A DNA stretch of 34,362 nucleotides from Minisyncoccota bacterium (GCA_018063065.1 JAGORB010000006.1:1-34362); one strand, 5' to 3'; counted from the first letter of the stretch, positions 13,484-23,112 are shown. Notes: generated by a model not told the origin, from the letters alone. A program made the numbers and translations.

Positions 13484-14257
13484 GTGAAAAAGGCGGAAGT
13501 TAAAAATAACTTGGCGGTGTTTTTTGATCTCGGTGACGAGGCGGTAACGGCCAGTGTAATTGCGCCCACATCCCATGACGGCAAGCCAATTATTATCTGG
13601 CATGAGACGGTACCCATTACTTCTACCTCCACTCTTGACCCTAAGGCCAAATTATTAAAGACCCTCACCGCCCTGGAAGAGGCGGCCTTCGCCCTCCATC
13701 GCACTTGGCCCAATTTAACTAATGAGGCGGAATGTATTCTGCCCAAACCTTTTTATCATCACGCTACCAAGACGGTCATTTTAGAAGAAGATGAGCCCTT
13801 CAATCTAGACGAAGAAGTTTTCCACCAGCTCCGCGAGCGCGAGATCAGCGATTATTTATTACAAGTTAAGAAGCCGTACCAAGATATCCCGCAAGATGTG
13901 CCGGTAATGTTGGAGTATCGCTTGCTTCACTTACTCGTTAACGATCGCGAGGCCACCTTGCCTCACTACGAGCCGGTCAAGAACTTGGAGTTGGGCCTCT
14001 ATCTCTCGGCCGGCTCTGAGGCAATTATCAATCGCCTCAAGAAGATTATCATCGGCCACGGCCACTTTGAGCGGGTCGGCTTCCATTCTGACTACTTTGC
14101 CACCACGGCCTTAATGCGCGAGCTGACACGCCAAGGCCGAGGCCTCAACGGCCGCTACGAGCTCTCGCCCTTGGCCAAGAGCCTACCTTATCATTATCCG
14201 GTGCCGCACGCCCTGTTTATAGCCGGGGTTGCTAGCGATAGGTCTGGCTTGCTATAA
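13484..14257 (+). CDS. 257-residue protein, possibly actin-fold (FtsA/PilM-like)
   Basis: Starts at GTG 13484, 6 bases after an extended -10 box. The opening NLAVFFDLGDEAVTASVI resembles the phosphate-1 strand-turn-strand of FtsA/PilM-type actin-like proteins, and the layout (small N-terminal lobe, Glu/Asp-rich helices, then a hydrophobic strand near VKNLELGLYLSAGSE) is compatible with that fold. The catalytic Asp/Gln/Gly set of real ATPases is not clear, so it may not bind ATP. No membrane segment. It is followed by a gene for a membrane-anchored surface protein, and a PilM-like cytoplasmic partner for that protein is the working idea. Otherwise unknown. Confidence 0.55.
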   Translation: MKKAEVKNNLAVFFDLGDEAVTASVIAPTSHDGKPIIIWHETVPITSTSTLDPKAKLLKTLTALEEAAFALHRTWPNLTNEAECILPKPFYHHATKTVILEEDEPFNLDEEVFHQLREREISDYLLQVKKPYQDIPQDVPVMLEYRLLHLLVNDREATLPHYEPVKNLELGLYLSAGSEAIINRLKKIIIGHGHFERVGFHSDYFATTALMRELTRQGRGLNGRYELSPLAKSLPYHYPVPHALFIAGVASDRSGLL

Positions 14258-14258
14258 T
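14229..14258 (+). promoter_or_regulatory. Promoter of the baseplate-J-like surface gene
   Basis: TTGCTA (14229-14234), 18 bases, TATAAT (14253-14258), lying over the end of the preceding ORF. Leader of roughly 20 bases, no SD. Confidence 0.55.
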
Positions 14259-14283
14259 CCCTAGATATTTAACTAATTTAATT

Positions 14284-15582
14284 ATGTCCGATATTAGAGT
14301 TAAACGCAGTTTAAAGGAGATTTTACCTCGCGATAATGCCGGGGGCAGCTTCCGCAATCATTTACCGGCCGATGACGCGCCGGCGCCACGCCCCCGCAAT
14401 ATTGATTGGGCCCCGCGCCGTCGTCTCTCCTCCAAGACGCTTATTGGTATCGTGGTCTTGGTAATTGTGGCCGGTGGCGCGCTCTTTGCTTCCAGTGTTT
14501 TGGCCAAGATTACGGTTAAAATTACCCCTGTTCAGGGCCGCTTACTCCTCAATCACACCTTCGACGCTTACAGCACGGTTACAGAAGGGGAGTTAGCCTT
14601 CAGTTTGGTCTCTAATATTACCGATACGGAGAAGAAGATTGTTCCCGCTTCCGGCTCCGAGAAGGTGTCTCGCAAGGCCGGCGGTACTATCATTATTTAC
14701 AACAATTACGACAACAAGGTGCAGAAGTTGGTGGTCAACACCCGCTTTGAGACCAGCGATGGCAAGATTTATCGCATTACCGCTCCAGTGAGCGTGCCTG
14801 GTATGACCACTCAAGGTGGACAAGCCACTCCCGGCTCGGTGGAGGTAGCAGTAGTTGCCGACCAAGCTGGCGCCGAGTACAACATCGGCCTTACCGACTT
14901 CACTATCCCCGGCTTTAAGGATGATCCTCGCTACGCCAAGTTCTATGCCCGCTCCAAGACCGAGATGACCGGCGGTTATGTGGGGGAGATTAAGAAGGTC
15001 TCGGCTGACGACAAGGCCAAGGCCATTGCCGAGCTAGAAACAGTCTTGAGCGAGCGGATGGTCAAGGAGGCCAAGCTCCAGATCCCAGCCAACTTTATTT
15101 TATTTGATGACGCTTATTTCTTAACCTTTGAAGAGCAGTTGCCTGGTACCGGCAGTTCTACTCCCACCACTGGCGACCAAGCCGAAGTGGTCTTGAAGGG
15201 TACCTTCCATGGCATCTTGTTTGACCGCAAAGCCTTGAGCTACAAGATTGCTAAGGATCAGATCCCCGAGTTTGACGGTCGCGAGTTGGAGATCAAGAAC
15301 TTGAATGAACTTAAATTCAAACTCTTAAATCGCGAGAGTATCAAGGGCCCGGAGGTAGAGAAGGTCTCATTCACCCTCGAGGGCAACGCTCATTTGATCT
15401 GGTCCTTCAACCAAAATGAGTTAATTGCCAAGCTCCAGAGTGCCGGCAAGAATGATTACCAAGGCGTCTTTGCCCAATTCCCAACTATTAAGCAAGCGGA
15501 GATTGTCTTCTTCCCCCCGTGGGTCAAGAATATCCCTGAAAATAAGGACAAAATCAATATTGAAGTAAATACTAATGATTAA
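14284..15582 (+). CDS. Single-pass surface protein with a baseplate-J-like region
   Basis: 432 residues. A basic, Pro-rich cytoplasmic tail (residues 1 to about 57, with many Arg), one membrane helix (about 58-78, LIGIVVLVIVAGGALFASSV), then a large beta-rich external part. The stretch around PGSVEVAVVADQAGAEYNIG resembles the core of baseplate J/gp47-like domains, which in my recollection often appear in Patescibacteria surface proteins. The rest (KGTFHGILFDRKALSYKIAK and beyond) is probably further repeats of a small beta domain. It could be part of a pilus- or contractile-type surface complex. The topology is well supported; the domain name is tentative. Confidence 0.6.
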   Translation: MSDIRVKRSLKEILPRDNAGGSFRNHLPADDAPAPRPRNIDWAPRRRLSSKTLIGIVVLVIVAGGALFASSVLAKITVKITPVQGRLLLNHTFDAYSTVTEGELAFSLVSNITDTEKKIVPASGSEKVSRKAGGTIIIYNNYDNKVQKLVVNTRFETSDGKIYRITAPVSVPGMTTQGGQATPGSVEVAVVADQAGAEYNIGLTDFTIPGFKDDPRYAKFYARSKTEMTGGYVGEIKKVSADDKAKAIAELETVLSERMVKEAKLQIPANFILFDDAYFLTFEEQLPGTGSSTPTTGDQAEVVLKGTFHGILFDRKALSYKIAKDQIPEFDGRELEIKNLNELKFKLLNRESIKGPEVEKVSFTLEGNAHLIWSFNQNELIAKLQSAGKNDYQGVFAQFPTIKQAEIVFFPPWVKNIPENKDKINIEVNTND

Positions 15583-15604
15583 GCCCCAATTTAACCCCTC
15601 CCGC

Positions 15605-15633
15605 TTGACGGTTAACTTCAGATCTGCTAGCAT
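15605..15633 (+). promoter_or_regulatory. Promoter of the infA-ribosomal protein operon
   Basis: TTGACG (15605-15610), 17 bases, TAGCAT (15628-15633); the infA ATG at 15651 is 17 bases further on, so the leader is about 10 bases without an SD. Confidence 0.65.
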
Positions 15634-15650
15634 CATCAATGTACGCCTAA

Positions 15651-15896
15651 ATGGAGGAAAATAAAGACAAAAAAGACCCATCCCAACTTGGGGATGGTTC
15701 GCTCGTTTCTGGCGTGGTCACGGAGGCCCTGCCTAACACTATGTTCCGGGTTAAAATTGAATCCCAAGAGAACGAGCTCCTTTGTTATATTGCCGGCAAG
15801 ATGCGGCTTCACCGGATTAGAGTACTAGTGGGCGATAAAGTGAGCATTGTGCCTGACGCCTATGGTGGTAAGGGCCGGATCGTCCGCCGCGACTAA
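15651..15896 (+). CDS. infA: Translation initiation factor IF-1
   Basis: An 81-residue S1-fold protein that binds the 30S A site during initiation. The signature ALPNTMFRVKIE and the GDKVSIV...GRIVRRD end are clear. It carries an N-terminal extension of about ten charged residues (EENKDKKDPS) compared with the 72-residue E. coli protein. First gene of the translation operon; no SD before its ATG. rpmJ follows after 14 bases. Confidence 0.97.
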   Translation: MEENKDKKDPSQLGDGSLVSGVVTEALPNTMFRVKIESQENELLCYIAGKMRLHRIRVLVGDKVSIVPDAYGGKGRIVRRD

Positions 15897-15910
15897 GTAA
15901 ACATTTTTTC

Positions 15911-16027
15911 ATGAAAGTTAGATCAACGATTAAAAAGCGCTGTGCCCAATGCGAGTACGTCAAGAGACGGGGGCACCTTTATATTATTTGTAAAGCCAAG
16001 CCTCGCCATAAACAAAAACAAGCTTAA
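15911..16027 (+). CDS. rpmJ: Ribosomal protein bL36
   Basis: A 38-residue ORF beginning MKVRSTIKKRCAQCEYVKRR. It has the bL36 zinc set (CxxC, then ICK, then a His in KPRH) and the expected place between infA and rpsM. The tail KQKQA is typical of the family. The start follows a T-run without an SD. Confidence 0.97.
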   Translation: MKVRSTIKKRCAQCEYVKRRGHLYIICKAKPRHKQKQA

Positions 16028-16035
16028 ATATATTT

Positions 16036-16416
16036 ATGCGTATTGCCGGTATTACTTTACCTACTAATAAAAGAATGGAGATCGCCTTAACGGCGGTTTA
16101 CGGTGTGGGCCGTCCCCGCGCCAAGAAGATCTTAGATGAAGCCAAGGTTGATTGGTCTAAGAAGACCGGTGACCTCACTGATCAAGAGGAGGCTCGCCTC
16201 CGTACCTTAATTGAGAGCTTCAAGATTGAAGGTGACTTAAAGCGCGAGGTCGCCGCTCATATTAAACGCTTGAAAGATATTAAAAGTTACCGCGGTTCTC
16301 GCCATATGCGAGGACTCCCAGTCCGCGGTCAGCGCACCAAGACCAACTCCCGTACTCGTCGCGGCAACGTCCGTAAGACCATGGGCTCCGGCCGTAAGAA
16401 GGTAGAGAAGAAGTAA
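16036..16416 (+). CDS. rpsM: Ribosomal protein uS13
   Basis: 126 residues, beginning MRIAGITLP, with the YGVGRPRA helix-hairpin-helix, the SYRGSRHMRGLPVRGQRTK block and a basic end (RKKVEKK). It contacts tRNA in the head of the small subunit. The ATG comes directly after an A/T-rich ATATATTT stretch and lacks an SD, as do most genes of this operon. The length is normal. Confidence 0.98.
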   Translation: MRIAGITLPTNKRMEIALTAVYGVGRPRAKKILDEAKVDWSKKTGDLTDQEEARLRTLIESFKIEGDLKREVAAHIKRLKDIKSYRGSRHMRGLPVRGQRTKTNSRTRRGNVRKTMGSGRKKVEKK

Positions 16417-16430
16417 TCATATTTATATTT

Positions 16431-16859
16431 ATGGGTAAAAAACGCATTATTAAAAAAGTAGGTGAGGAGGGCGAGGGACAAGCTCGCTCTAGTGGCAAGA
16501 GTGGCCGCCGCCGTATTGAACTTGGCGTGCTCCACGTTAATGCCACTTACAACAACACCTATGTGGTCTTGGCTGATACCGAGGGCAAGACTGTGGCCAG
16601 CTCTTCTTCTGGTGCTTTGGGCTTCCGCGGATCTAAGAAGGGCACCCCCTTCGCCGCGAGCAAGGTGGGCGAGCTCTTGGCTGATAAGGCTCTCGCCATG
16701 GGCATGGGCGAGGTCGAGGTCATTATTAAGGGCGTGGGTGCCGGCCGAGAGTCAGCCATGCGCGCCTTTGTGGCTAAGGGCATTAATGTTAATGGCATTA
16801 AGGATCGGACCCCGGTGCCTTTTAACGGTCCTAAGCCCCCGCGAGCTCGTCGCATCTAA
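16431..16859 (+). CDS. rpsK: Ribosomal protein uS11
   Basis: 142 residues with a basic N-terminal extension (GKKRIIKKV...SGKSGRRR) before the conserved core: LHVNATYNNTYV, SSGALGFRGSKKGTPFAA, GVGAGRESAMRA and the end RTPVPFNGPKPPRARRI. It sits at the platform of the small subunit. The start follows TTTATATTT with no SD. A second open frame overlaps it but is only a shadow of the GC-rich codons. Confidence 0.98.
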   Translation: MGKKRIIKKVGEEGEGQARSSGKSGRRRIELGVLHVNATYNNTYVVLADTEGKTVASSSSGALGFRGSKKGTPFAASKVGELLADKALAMGMGEVEVIIKGVGAGRESAMRAFVAKGINVNGIKDRTPVPFNGPKPPRARRI

Positions 16860-16875
16860 TTCTTAAATTTTAATT

Positions 16876-17478
16876 ATGAAAATTGGACCAAAATATAAAA
16901 TTGCTCGACGACTCGGTGAACGAGTTTTCCCCAAGACCCAAACTGCCAAGTTTGTTATTTCTGGTACCGAGAAGAAGATGGGCCGCCGCAAAACCTTGTC
17001 TGATTATGGCCGTCAGCTTTTAGAAAAACAAAAAGCTAAATATACCTATGGCGTGTCCGAGAAGCAATTCGTGGGTTATGTTAACAAGGCTCGTGGCGCT
17101 CAAGGCAACCCAGCCGAGGCGCTCTACACGCTCTTAGAGAAGCGCTTAGACAATGTGGCCTTCCGCTTGGGTCTCTTCCGCTCACGCGCCTTCGCCCGCC
17201 AAGGTGTGGCTCACGGTCACATCTTGGTTAACGGCCGCAAGGTTACCATCCCTTCTTATCAAGTAAGAAGCGGCGACGTCATCTCTATCCGCACTGGCAG
17301 CCAGCAGAACGGTATCTTCCGCGAGATTGCCACCAAGTTGGCGGAGCACACCGCTCCTTCTTGGCTTCTCTTCAACCTTGATGAGAAGCGCGGTGAGGTT
17401 AAGGCTGAACCCTTGATGAGCGAGGGTGAGATGAATTTAAACTTTAGCACCATTTTAGAGTTTTATAGTCGAGTTTAA
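16876..17478 (+). CDS. rpsD: Ribosomal protein uS4
   Basis: 200 residues. The N-terminal part lacks the four zinc cysteines, so this is the C-minus form of uS4. The S4 RNA-binding domain (LDNVAFRLGLFRSRAFARQ, GHILVNGRKVTIPSY) follows, and a C-terminal segment closes with STILEFYSRV, a standard family ending. uS4 starts small-subunit assembly and often represses its own operon; I see no obvious operator here. No SD. Confidence 0.98.
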   Translation: MKIGPKYKIARRLGERVFPKTQTAKFVISGTEKKMGRRKTLSDYGRQLLEKQKAKYTYGVSEKQFVGYVNKARGAQGNPAEALYTLLEKRLDNVAFRLGLFRSRAFARQGVAHGHILVNGRKVTIPSYQVRSGDVISIRTGSQQNGIFREIATKLAEHTAPSWLLFNLDEKRGEVKAEPLMSEGEMNLNFSTILEFYSRV

Positions 17479-17513
17479 AAATTTATAAATATTATTAAAG
17501 TAATAAATTTTTT

Positions 17514-18497
17514 ATGCCAGAATTTAACATCATTCTTCCATCCAAGCCAATCATTGTGAACGAAGACAACTTTGTTGGCACCTACGAGATCGAGGGCTTG
17601 TACCCGGGCTATGGTCATACCTTAGGCAATTCCTTGCGCCGCATTATCCTCTCGTCCTTACCCGGCTTTGCCATTACCGGCGTGAAGATCGATGGCGTGC
17701 CTCATGAATTCTCCACTATTACCGGCGTGAAGGAGGATGTGATCTCGATCATCCTTAACTTAAAGCGCGTTCGCTTCCGAGTAGTGGGCGATGGTCCTCA
17801 CACTGTGAGCTTGAATGTGAAGGGTGCCAACACTGTTACGGCCGGTGATATTAAGACTCCCGGCGACGTTGAAGTTATTAACAAAGATCAAGTTATTGCC
17901 AATTTAACCGACAAGTCAGCCAACTTGGACATGGAGATCACTATTGAGAAGGGCTTAGGTTACTTGTCTAAGGAGACTATGCAGAAGGAGAAAGTGGAGA
18001 TTGGCACTATTGCCACTGACGCTATCTTTACCCCTATTCGTCGCGTGTATTACGAGGTAGAGCAAATGCGCGTGGGTGAGCGTACCGATTATAACCGTTT
18101 GCGCTTAACCATTGAGACCGACGGCATTATCTCTCCCCACGACGCTCTCGAGCAATCGATTGCTATCATGATCAATCAGCTTAAGTCGATTGTTGGCTTC
18201 AAGGAGGATGACTTACCCGAGCGATTGACCGAGTCCAAAGCCGATGTTAAGGTCGTTAAGGGCGAGGAGGCGGGCGATGACAAGAAGGATGCCGAGGTGT
18301 TAAAAACTCGGATTGAAGACTTGGACTTATCGGCTCGCACCGTTAAGGCGCTCGCCGCTGGCAGCATCCGCACCATCGGTGGCTTAAGCCGCAAGAAGGT
18401 CGCCGACCTAGAGGAGGTAAGCGGCTTGGGCGATAAGGGGATTGAAGAGATTAAACTGGCCTTAGCTAAGTTTGGCCTGCAACTTAAAGAAGATTAA
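17514..18497 (+). CDS. rpoA: RNA polymerase alpha subunit
   Basis: 327 residues, normal length. The N-terminal domain (1 to about 230), for dimerisation and beta/beta' contact, has YPGYGHTLGNSLRRILLSS-type and KEDVISIILNLK-type blocks. A linker rich in Lys/Asp follows, then a C-terminal domain (about 260-327: EDLDLSARTVKALAAG, IGGLSRKKVADL, GLGDKGIEEIK) that contacts UP elements and regulators. The gap to rpsD is 35 bases, the widest in the operon, and ends in a TTTTTT stretch directly before the ATG. Confidence 0.98.
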   Translation: MPEFNIILPSKPIIVNEDNFVGTYEIEGLYPGYGHTLGNSLRRIILSSLPGFAITGVKIDGVPHEFSTITGVKEDVISIILNLKRVRFRVVGDGPHTVSLNVKGANTVTAGDIKTPGDVEVINKDQVIANLTDKSANLDMEITIEKGLGYLSKETMQKEKVEIGTIATDAIFTPIRRVYYEVEQMRVGERTDYNRLRLTIETDGIISPHDALEQSIAIMINQLKSIVGFKEDDLPERLTESKADVKVVKGEEAGDDKKDAEVLKTRIEDLDLSARTVKALAAGSIRTIGGLSRKKVADLEEVSGLGDKGIEEIKLALAKFGLQLKED

Positions 18498-18505
18498 TTT
18501 TATTT

Positions 18506-18859
18506 ATGAATCATCACGGGTCGAAAAGAAAATTAGGTCGCGAGAAGGGGGTCAGAGAGGCTTTAATCAAGTCCTTGGGCCGCTCGCTAGTTAAGTATGG
18601 TCGCATTCAGACCACTGAGGCCAAGGCCAAGGAATTGCGCCCGTGGATTGAGCGCTTGGTAACCAAGGCCCGATCCGGCAAGCTCGCCAGCGAGCGCGCA
18701 GTAATCTCGGCCTTCGGTAACGACGAGATTGCCTTCAAGCTGATTAAAGACATTGCGCCTCGGATGAAGGAGCGCCCGGGTGGTTATACCCGCGTGATTA
18801 AGGTCATGGGCAAGCGCGCCGACGCCAGCCCGGAGGCAATTATTGAATTTGTGGCTTAA
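18506..18859 (+). CDS. rplQ: Ribosomal protein bL17
   Basis: 117 residues, the usual length. The N-terminal MNHHGSKRKLGREKG is slightly altered from the common HRxxxRKLGR pattern. LIKSLGRSLVKYGRIQTTEAKAKELRPWIERL is the family core, and GGYTRVIKV near the end is also diagnostic. It lies near the peptide exit tunnel on the large subunit. The ATG is preceded by TTTTATTT. Confidence 0.97.
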   Translation: MNHHGSKRKLGREKGVREALIKSLGRSLVKYGRIQTTEAKAKELRPWIERLVTKARSGKLASERAVISAFGNDEIAFKLIKDIAPRMKERPGGYTRVIKVMGKRADASPEAIIEFVA

Positions 18860-18867
18860 ATATATTT

Positions 18868-19212
18868 ATGGAACACATTATTGATGCTAAAGATAAGGCT
18901 CTCGGACGCGTAGCTTCTGCCGCGGCCCTACTTTTGCGTGGTAAGGATGAGCCGACCTTCCGCCCCCACTTATTGCCCGAGACCAGCGTGAAGATTATTA
19001 ATGCTGGCGCGATGAAAATTTCTAACAAGAAGTTGTCGGATAAAATTTATCTCCGTTACACCGGTTATCCGGGTGGTCAGCGGGCCGAGACCTTAAATGA
19101 TGTTTTAACCAAGAAGGGGCCAGACGAGGCGATCCGTCGCGCCGTCCGCGGGATGTTGCCACCCAATCGCCTCCGCGCTATTATGCTTACTCGCCTAAAG
19201 ATTGAGAATTAA
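18868..19212 (+). CDS. rplM: Ribosomal protein uL13, short form
   Basis: 114 residues against 142 in E. coli. The N-terminus begins just before DAKDKALGRVASAAALLLRGK, so the usual 14-residue leader strand is missing, and the C-terminal tail after RGMLPPNRLRAIMLTRLKI is also cut. Core blocks (INAGAMKISNKKLSDKIY, RYTGYPGG) are intact. Trimmed ribosomal proteins are common in reduced Patescibacteria genomes. ATATATTT before the ATG, no SD. Confidence 0.96.
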   Translation: MEHIIDAKDKALGRVASAAALLLRGKDEPTFRPHLLPETSVKIINAGAMKISNKKLSDKIYLRYTGYPGGQRAETLNDVLTKKGPDEAIRRAVRGMLPPNRLRAIMLTRLKIEN

Positions 19213-19216
19213 TATT

Positions 19217-19624
19217 ATGTCTACTGCTAAAGCTACCAAATATTTTGAAGGAGTGGGTCGCCGCAAAGAGGCGGTGGTGCGCACGCGCATTACCCCGGCC
19301 GCCAAGACCACTTATGTGGCCAACGACTTAAGCCTTAAGGATTACTTCAAGGTGGCTTCTTTTATTGATACCGCCACTCGCCCTATTACTATTGCTAAAG
19401 CTGGTGAGCACTTTACCGTCTCGTTTAAGGCCAAGAGCGGCGGCGTAGCCGCTCAAGCTGATGCCGCCGCCTTGGGCCTCGCGCGCGCTTTGATTAAATT
19501 TGATACTCGTCTCCGCGCCGACCTCAAGAAGGCTGGCTTGTTATCGGTTGACCCTCGTCAGAAGGAGCGCCGCAAGTTCGGCCTCAAGAAGGCTCGCAAG
19601 TCACCACAGTGGTCCAAGCGTTAA
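19217..19624 (+). CDS. rpsI: Ribosomal protein uS9
   Basis: 135 residues from ATG 19217 (MSTAKATKYFEGVGRRKEA). An in-frame ATG at 19202 lies inside the end of rplM and is less likely, as the one at 19217 has the same A/T-rich TAATATT upstream as its neighbours. The C-terminal tail ends in SPQWSKR, matching the invariant SKR that reaches the P-site tRNA. ALGLARAL and DPRQKERRKFGLKKAR are typical family blocks. Confidence 0.97.
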   Translation: MSTAKATKYFEGVGRRKEAVVRTRITPAAKTTYVANDLSLKDYFKVASFIDTATRPITIAKAGEHFTVSFKAKSGGVAAQADAAALGLARALIKFDTRLRADLKKAGLLSVDPRQKERRKFGLKKARKSPQWSKR

Positions 19625-19636
19625 TATCATAAAATT

Positions 19637-20173
19637 ATGGAAGAGGAGGATTTACAATTTGAATCCTCGGAAGAGGAATCAGCCTTAAGTAAAAGTTCAG
19701 GCGATTTGAAACGTCTTAAACTTAAGATTAAAGAGACGGAGGATAAAGCCCGAGAATATTTACAAGGCTGGCAACGCGCCAAGGCTGATTATATTAATCT
19801 CCAGAAGCAGGAGGCCGAGACGAGGGCTAAGGCCTTGCAGTTGGGGAGTGAACGTGTGCTCCTAGACTTGATTAAAGTGGCCGAGAGCTTTGAGCTCGCC
19901 ATGAGCAACAAGCAGGTCTGGGAAGAGGCACCGGCCAATTGGCGCACCGGCATTGAGTACATTTACAGTCAGTTGCAAAATATTTTCAAAGATTATAATT
20001 TAGAAATTATCGATCCCTTAGGAGAAGACTTTGATCCCAAGTATCACCACGCCATTGGCACTCTCCCGCCGGAGCGAGAAGAAGATAAGGGTAAAGTAGC
20101 AAATGTCTTGCAAAAGGGTTATAAATTAAGAGATAAAATTATTAAACCAGCTCAAGTAAAAACATATGAGTAA
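19637..20173 (+). CDS. grpE: Nucleotide exchange factor GrpE
   Basis: 178 residues. An acidic, disordered N-terminus ([14 protein letters not shown]) leads into a long coiled coil (residues about 28-75, with [18 protein letters not shown]) and then the C-terminal beta-wing domain ([38 protein letters not shown]). GrpE speeds ADP release from DnaK. It starts 12 bases after rpsI without an intervening terminator, so the chaperone genes are probably read from the ribosomal operon. It overlaps dnaK by 8 bases. Confidence 0.97.
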   Translation: MEEEDLQFESSEEESALSKSSGDLKRLKLKIKETEDKAREYLQGWQRAKADYINLQKQEAETRAKALQLGSERVLLDLIKVAESFELAMSNKQVWEEAPANWRTGIEYIYSQLQNIFKDYNLEIIDPLGEDFDPKYHHAIGTLPPEREEDKGKVANVLQKGYKLRDKIIKPAQVKTYE

Positions 20174-22043
20174 AATTTTAGGCATTGACTTAGGTACCAC
20201 CAACTCGGCCATGGCCGTGGTGGAGGGCGGCAGCCCTAAAATTATTGAGAACGCCGAGGGAGTGCGCACTACGCCCTCAATTGTGGCCGTGTCTAAAACG
20301 GGGGAGCGTTTGGTAGGCTTACTGGCTAAACGCCAAGCGATTACTAATCCCAAGAACACCATTTACGGCATTAAGCGCTTGATGGGTCACAAGTTTAATG
20401 ATCAACATGTGCAGAAGGATAAGGGTCTTGTCTCTTATGAGATTGCCGCCGCCGATGATAGTGGCGTGAAGGTAAAGCTGGGTGAGAAGTATAGCCGGCC
20501 AGAGGAAGTCTCCGCCATGATCTTGGCTAAACTTAAACATGACGCCGAGGCTAAGTTGGGCGAGAAGATTGAGGAGGCGGTTATTACCGTGCCGGCTTAC
20601 TTTGACGACTCGCAACGCAAGGCCACCAAGGATGCCGGTGAGATTGCCGGCTTTAAGGTCCGTCGGATTATTAACGAGCCTACCGCCGCCGCCCTGGCCT
20701 ATGGCTTGGATAAAAAGAAGGATGAGAAGGTGGTGGTGTATGACTTTGGCGGTGGAACCTTCGATGTCTCGGTGCTTGATATTACCGGCGGGGATAGCGA
20801 CAAGAGTATTGAAGTTAAGTCTACTGATGGTGACTCTCACATGGGTGGTGAGGATATTGATCAAAAAATTATTCGCTGGATTGGTGATGAATTTAAAAAA
20901 GAATCAGGTATCGATGTCACTAAAGATGAGTTAGCTCTTCAACGTCTTAAAGAAGCCGCCGAGAAGGGGAAGCATGAGCTCTCCACTGTTAACGAGACAG
21001 AGATTAATATCCCCTTCATTACCTCCGACGCTTCTGGTCCACGCCACTTATTACTAAAAATGAGTCGCGCCACTCTCGAAGAGTTGGCTCGCGAGTATAT
21101 TGATCGCTCGGTGGAGATTACTAAGCGCGCCGTCGAAGCTTCTGGCTATCAATTAAGCGAGATTAATGAAATTATTTTAGTTGGCGGTCAAACACGCATG
21201 CCGGCCATTCAACAAGCGGTTAAGACCTTGTTTGGCAAAGAACCAAACCTTTCTATCAACCCGGATGAAGTGGTGGCTCTTGGAGCAGCGGTGCAAGCCG
21301 GTATCTTCCAAGGTGATGTGAAGGATGTTCTCCTCTTGGATGTAACACCACTTTCTTTGGGTATTGAAACAATGGGTGGAGTAGCCACCAAGTTGATTGA
21401 TAAAAATACTACTATTCCAACTTCTAAAAGTCAGACCTTTTCTACTGCCGCCGACAATCAAACTCAGGTAGAAATTCATATTGTGCAAGGTGAACGCGAG
21501 ATGGCGGCGGACAACAAAACTTTGGGTCGCTTTATCTTGGACGGTATCCCACCAGCGCCGCGCGGCATGCCGCAAGTGGAGGTAACCTTCGATCTCGATG
21601 CCAACGGCATTCTCTCGGTGAAGGCTAAAGATAAGGCTAGTGGTAAAGAACAATCGGTAAGAATTGAAGCTCAATCGAGCTTGTCTAAAGAAGATATTGA
21701 GAAGATGAAGGCCGAGGCCGAGACTCACGCCGCTGAAGACAAGCAGAAGCGAGAGTTGGTAGAGACCAAGAACTTGGCCGAGCAACTTATTTATACTAGC
21801 GAGAAGGCGCTTACTGATGCAGGGGATAAAATTACCGCCGAAATTAAGTCGGGAGTGGAGGCTAAAATTACTGAACTTAAAAAAGTAAAAGATGGTACTG
21901 ACATGACGGCCATTAAAACAGCCACCACCGAACTCTCGACTGAATTATCCAAGATTGGCCAAGCGATGAATCAAGCCAATCAAAGTGAACAAAAACCCCC
22001 GGAGAATCCGGAAGGTAATGTGCGTGACGCCGAGACTAATTAA
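20166..22043 (+). CDS. dnaK: Chaperone DnaK (Hsp70)
   Basis: 625 residues, near the usual 638. The ATPase domain has [28 protein letters not shown] and [13 protein letters not shown]. The substrate-binding domain begins near [15 protein letters not shown], followed by an alpha-helical lid and a disordered polar tail ([16 protein letters not shown]). The start overlaps the end of grpE by 8 bases, so its translation is coupled. No CIRCE element or heat-shock box was seen before grpE, so there is no local sign of heat-shock control. Confidence 0.98.
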   Translation: MSKILGIDLGTTNSAMAVVEGGSPKIIENAEGVRTTPSIVAVSKTGERLVGLLAKRQAITNPKNTIYGIKRLMGHKFNDQHVQKDKGLVSYEIAAADDSGVKVKLGEKYSRPEEVSAMILAKLKHDAEAKLGEKIEEAVITVPAYFDDSQRKATKDAGEIAGFKVRRIINEPTAAALAYGLDKKKDEKVVVYDFGGGTFDVSVLDITGGDSDKSIEVKSTDGDSHMGGEDIDQKIIRWIGDEFKKESGIDVTKDELALQRLKEAAEKGKHELSTVNETEINIPFITSDASGPRHLLLKMSRATLEELAREYIDRSVEITKRAVEASGYQLSEINEIILVGGQTRMPAIQQAVKTLFGKEPNLSINPDEVVALGAAVQAGIFQGDVKDVLLLDVTPLSLGIETMGGVATKLIDKNTTIPTSKSQTFSTAADNQTQVEIHIVQGEREMAADNKTLGRFILDGIPPAPRGMPQVEVTFDLDANGILSVKAKDKASGKEQSVRIEAQSSLSKEDIEKMKAEAETHAAEDKQKRELVETKNLAEQLIYTSEKALTDAGDKITAEIKSGVEAKITELKKVKDGTDMTAIKTATTELSTELSKIGQAMNQANQSEQKPPENPEGNVRDAETN

Positions 22044-22048
22044 ACCTT

Positions 22049-23110
22049 ATGCCTAAAGACTACTACCAAATTTTAGGAGTAGAGAAGGGGGCCTCCAAGG
22101 ATGATATTAAAAAAGCGTTCCGCAAGTTAGCCCATCAATTTCATCCCGATAAAAAGGGTGGCGATGAATCTAAGTTTAAAGAAGTTAATGAGGCTTATCA
22201 AACTCTCTCGGATGATAAAAAGCGAGCCCAGTATGACCAATTTGGGAACGCCAACTTTGGTGGTGGTAATCCAGGCGGCTTCGACTTCTCGGGCTTTGAC
22301 TTCAGCAACTTTACCGGCGGGCAGGATATGCAATTTGATTTTGGCGATATCTTCAGCAATATCTTTACCGGCGGCCAAGGAGGCCGCCGTCGCGGCCGCG
22401 ATATCTCAGTGGATATTGCCATTACCTTCGCCGAGAGTGTCTTTGGTGTTGAGAAAAATGTTTTGATTAGTAAGGTTGGAGTTTGTGATACTTGTGATGG
22501 CGATGGTGGCAAGCCAGGGAGCAAGAAGAAGACTTGCCCAACCTGTAATGGTAAAGGTAAGGTGCGAGAATCGCGTCGCTCCTTCATTGGTACCTTCAGC
22601 AGTATTAGAGAGTGTGATAAATGCTTTGGCCGCGGCACCATCCCGGAAGAAGCTTGTGCCACTTGTGCCGGTGCCGGCGTGCTAAAGAAAACTGAGGAAG
22701 TGAAGGTGGTGATCCCGCCTGGGCTTGAGCCGGGCGAGATGATTAGACTCTTGGGTCGCGGCGAGGCCATCAGCAACGGCCCGGCCGGTGACTTGTACGT
22801 GAAGGTGCATATTGATAAAGATAAGACCTTTACCCGCGAGGGACCCAACTTGGCGATGAGTTTAGATATTAAACTCTCCGACGCTTTATTGGGTGGGGAA
22901 TATAAGGTAGATACCTTAGACGGCGAGTTGAAGGTTAAGATCCCGGCCGGCATCTCGGCCAACGAGATCTTACGCGTGAAGGGCTATGGCGTGGGCCCCA
23001 AGGGCGGCCGGCGTGGCGACTTAATGATCAAGGTCCTCATCCCGACCCCGACCAAGCTCTCAAGTAAAGCCAAAAAAATTATCGAAGATTTAAAACACGA
23101 GGGGTTATAA
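22049..23110 (+). CDS. dnaJ: Co-chaperone DnaJ (Hsp40)
   Basis: 353 residues. The J domain contains the HPD tripeptide ([10 protein letters not shown]), followed by a Gly/Phe-rich region, four CxxCxGxG zinc repeats ([32 protein letters not shown]) and a C-terminal beta domain. Full-length class I DnaJ, starting 5 bases after the dnaK stop. Last gene of the long plus-strand run; a consensus promoter for a short transcript starts three bases after its stop. Confidence 0.98.
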   Translation: MPKDYYQILGVEKGASKDDIKKAFRKLAHQFHPDKKGGDESKFKEVNEAYQTLSDDKKRAQYDQFGNANFGGGNPGGFDFSGFDFSNFTGGQDMQFDFGDIFSNIFTGGQGGRRRGRDISVDIAITFAESVFGVEKNVLISKVGVCDTCDGDGGKPGSKKKTCPTCNGKGKVRESRRSFIGTFSSIRECDKCFGRGTIPEEACATCAGAGVLKKTEEVKVVIPPGLEPGEMIRLLGRGEAISNGPAGDLYVKVHIDKDKTFTREGPNLAMSLDIKLSDALLGGEYKVDTLDGELKVKIPAGISANEILRVKGYGVGPKGGRRGDLMIKVLIPTPTKLSSKAKKIIEDLKHEGL

Positions 23111-23112
23111 AT

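Noticed and set aside
20319-20864. A 181-codon minus-strand frame opposite dnaK
   Set aside because: Antisense shadow of DnaK codons; no start signals and no recognisable product.
22198-22962. A 254-codon minus-strand frame opposite dnaJ
   Set aside because: Antisense shadow of a certain gene; Ser/Pro/Leu-rich translation without any domain, and no SD or promoter.
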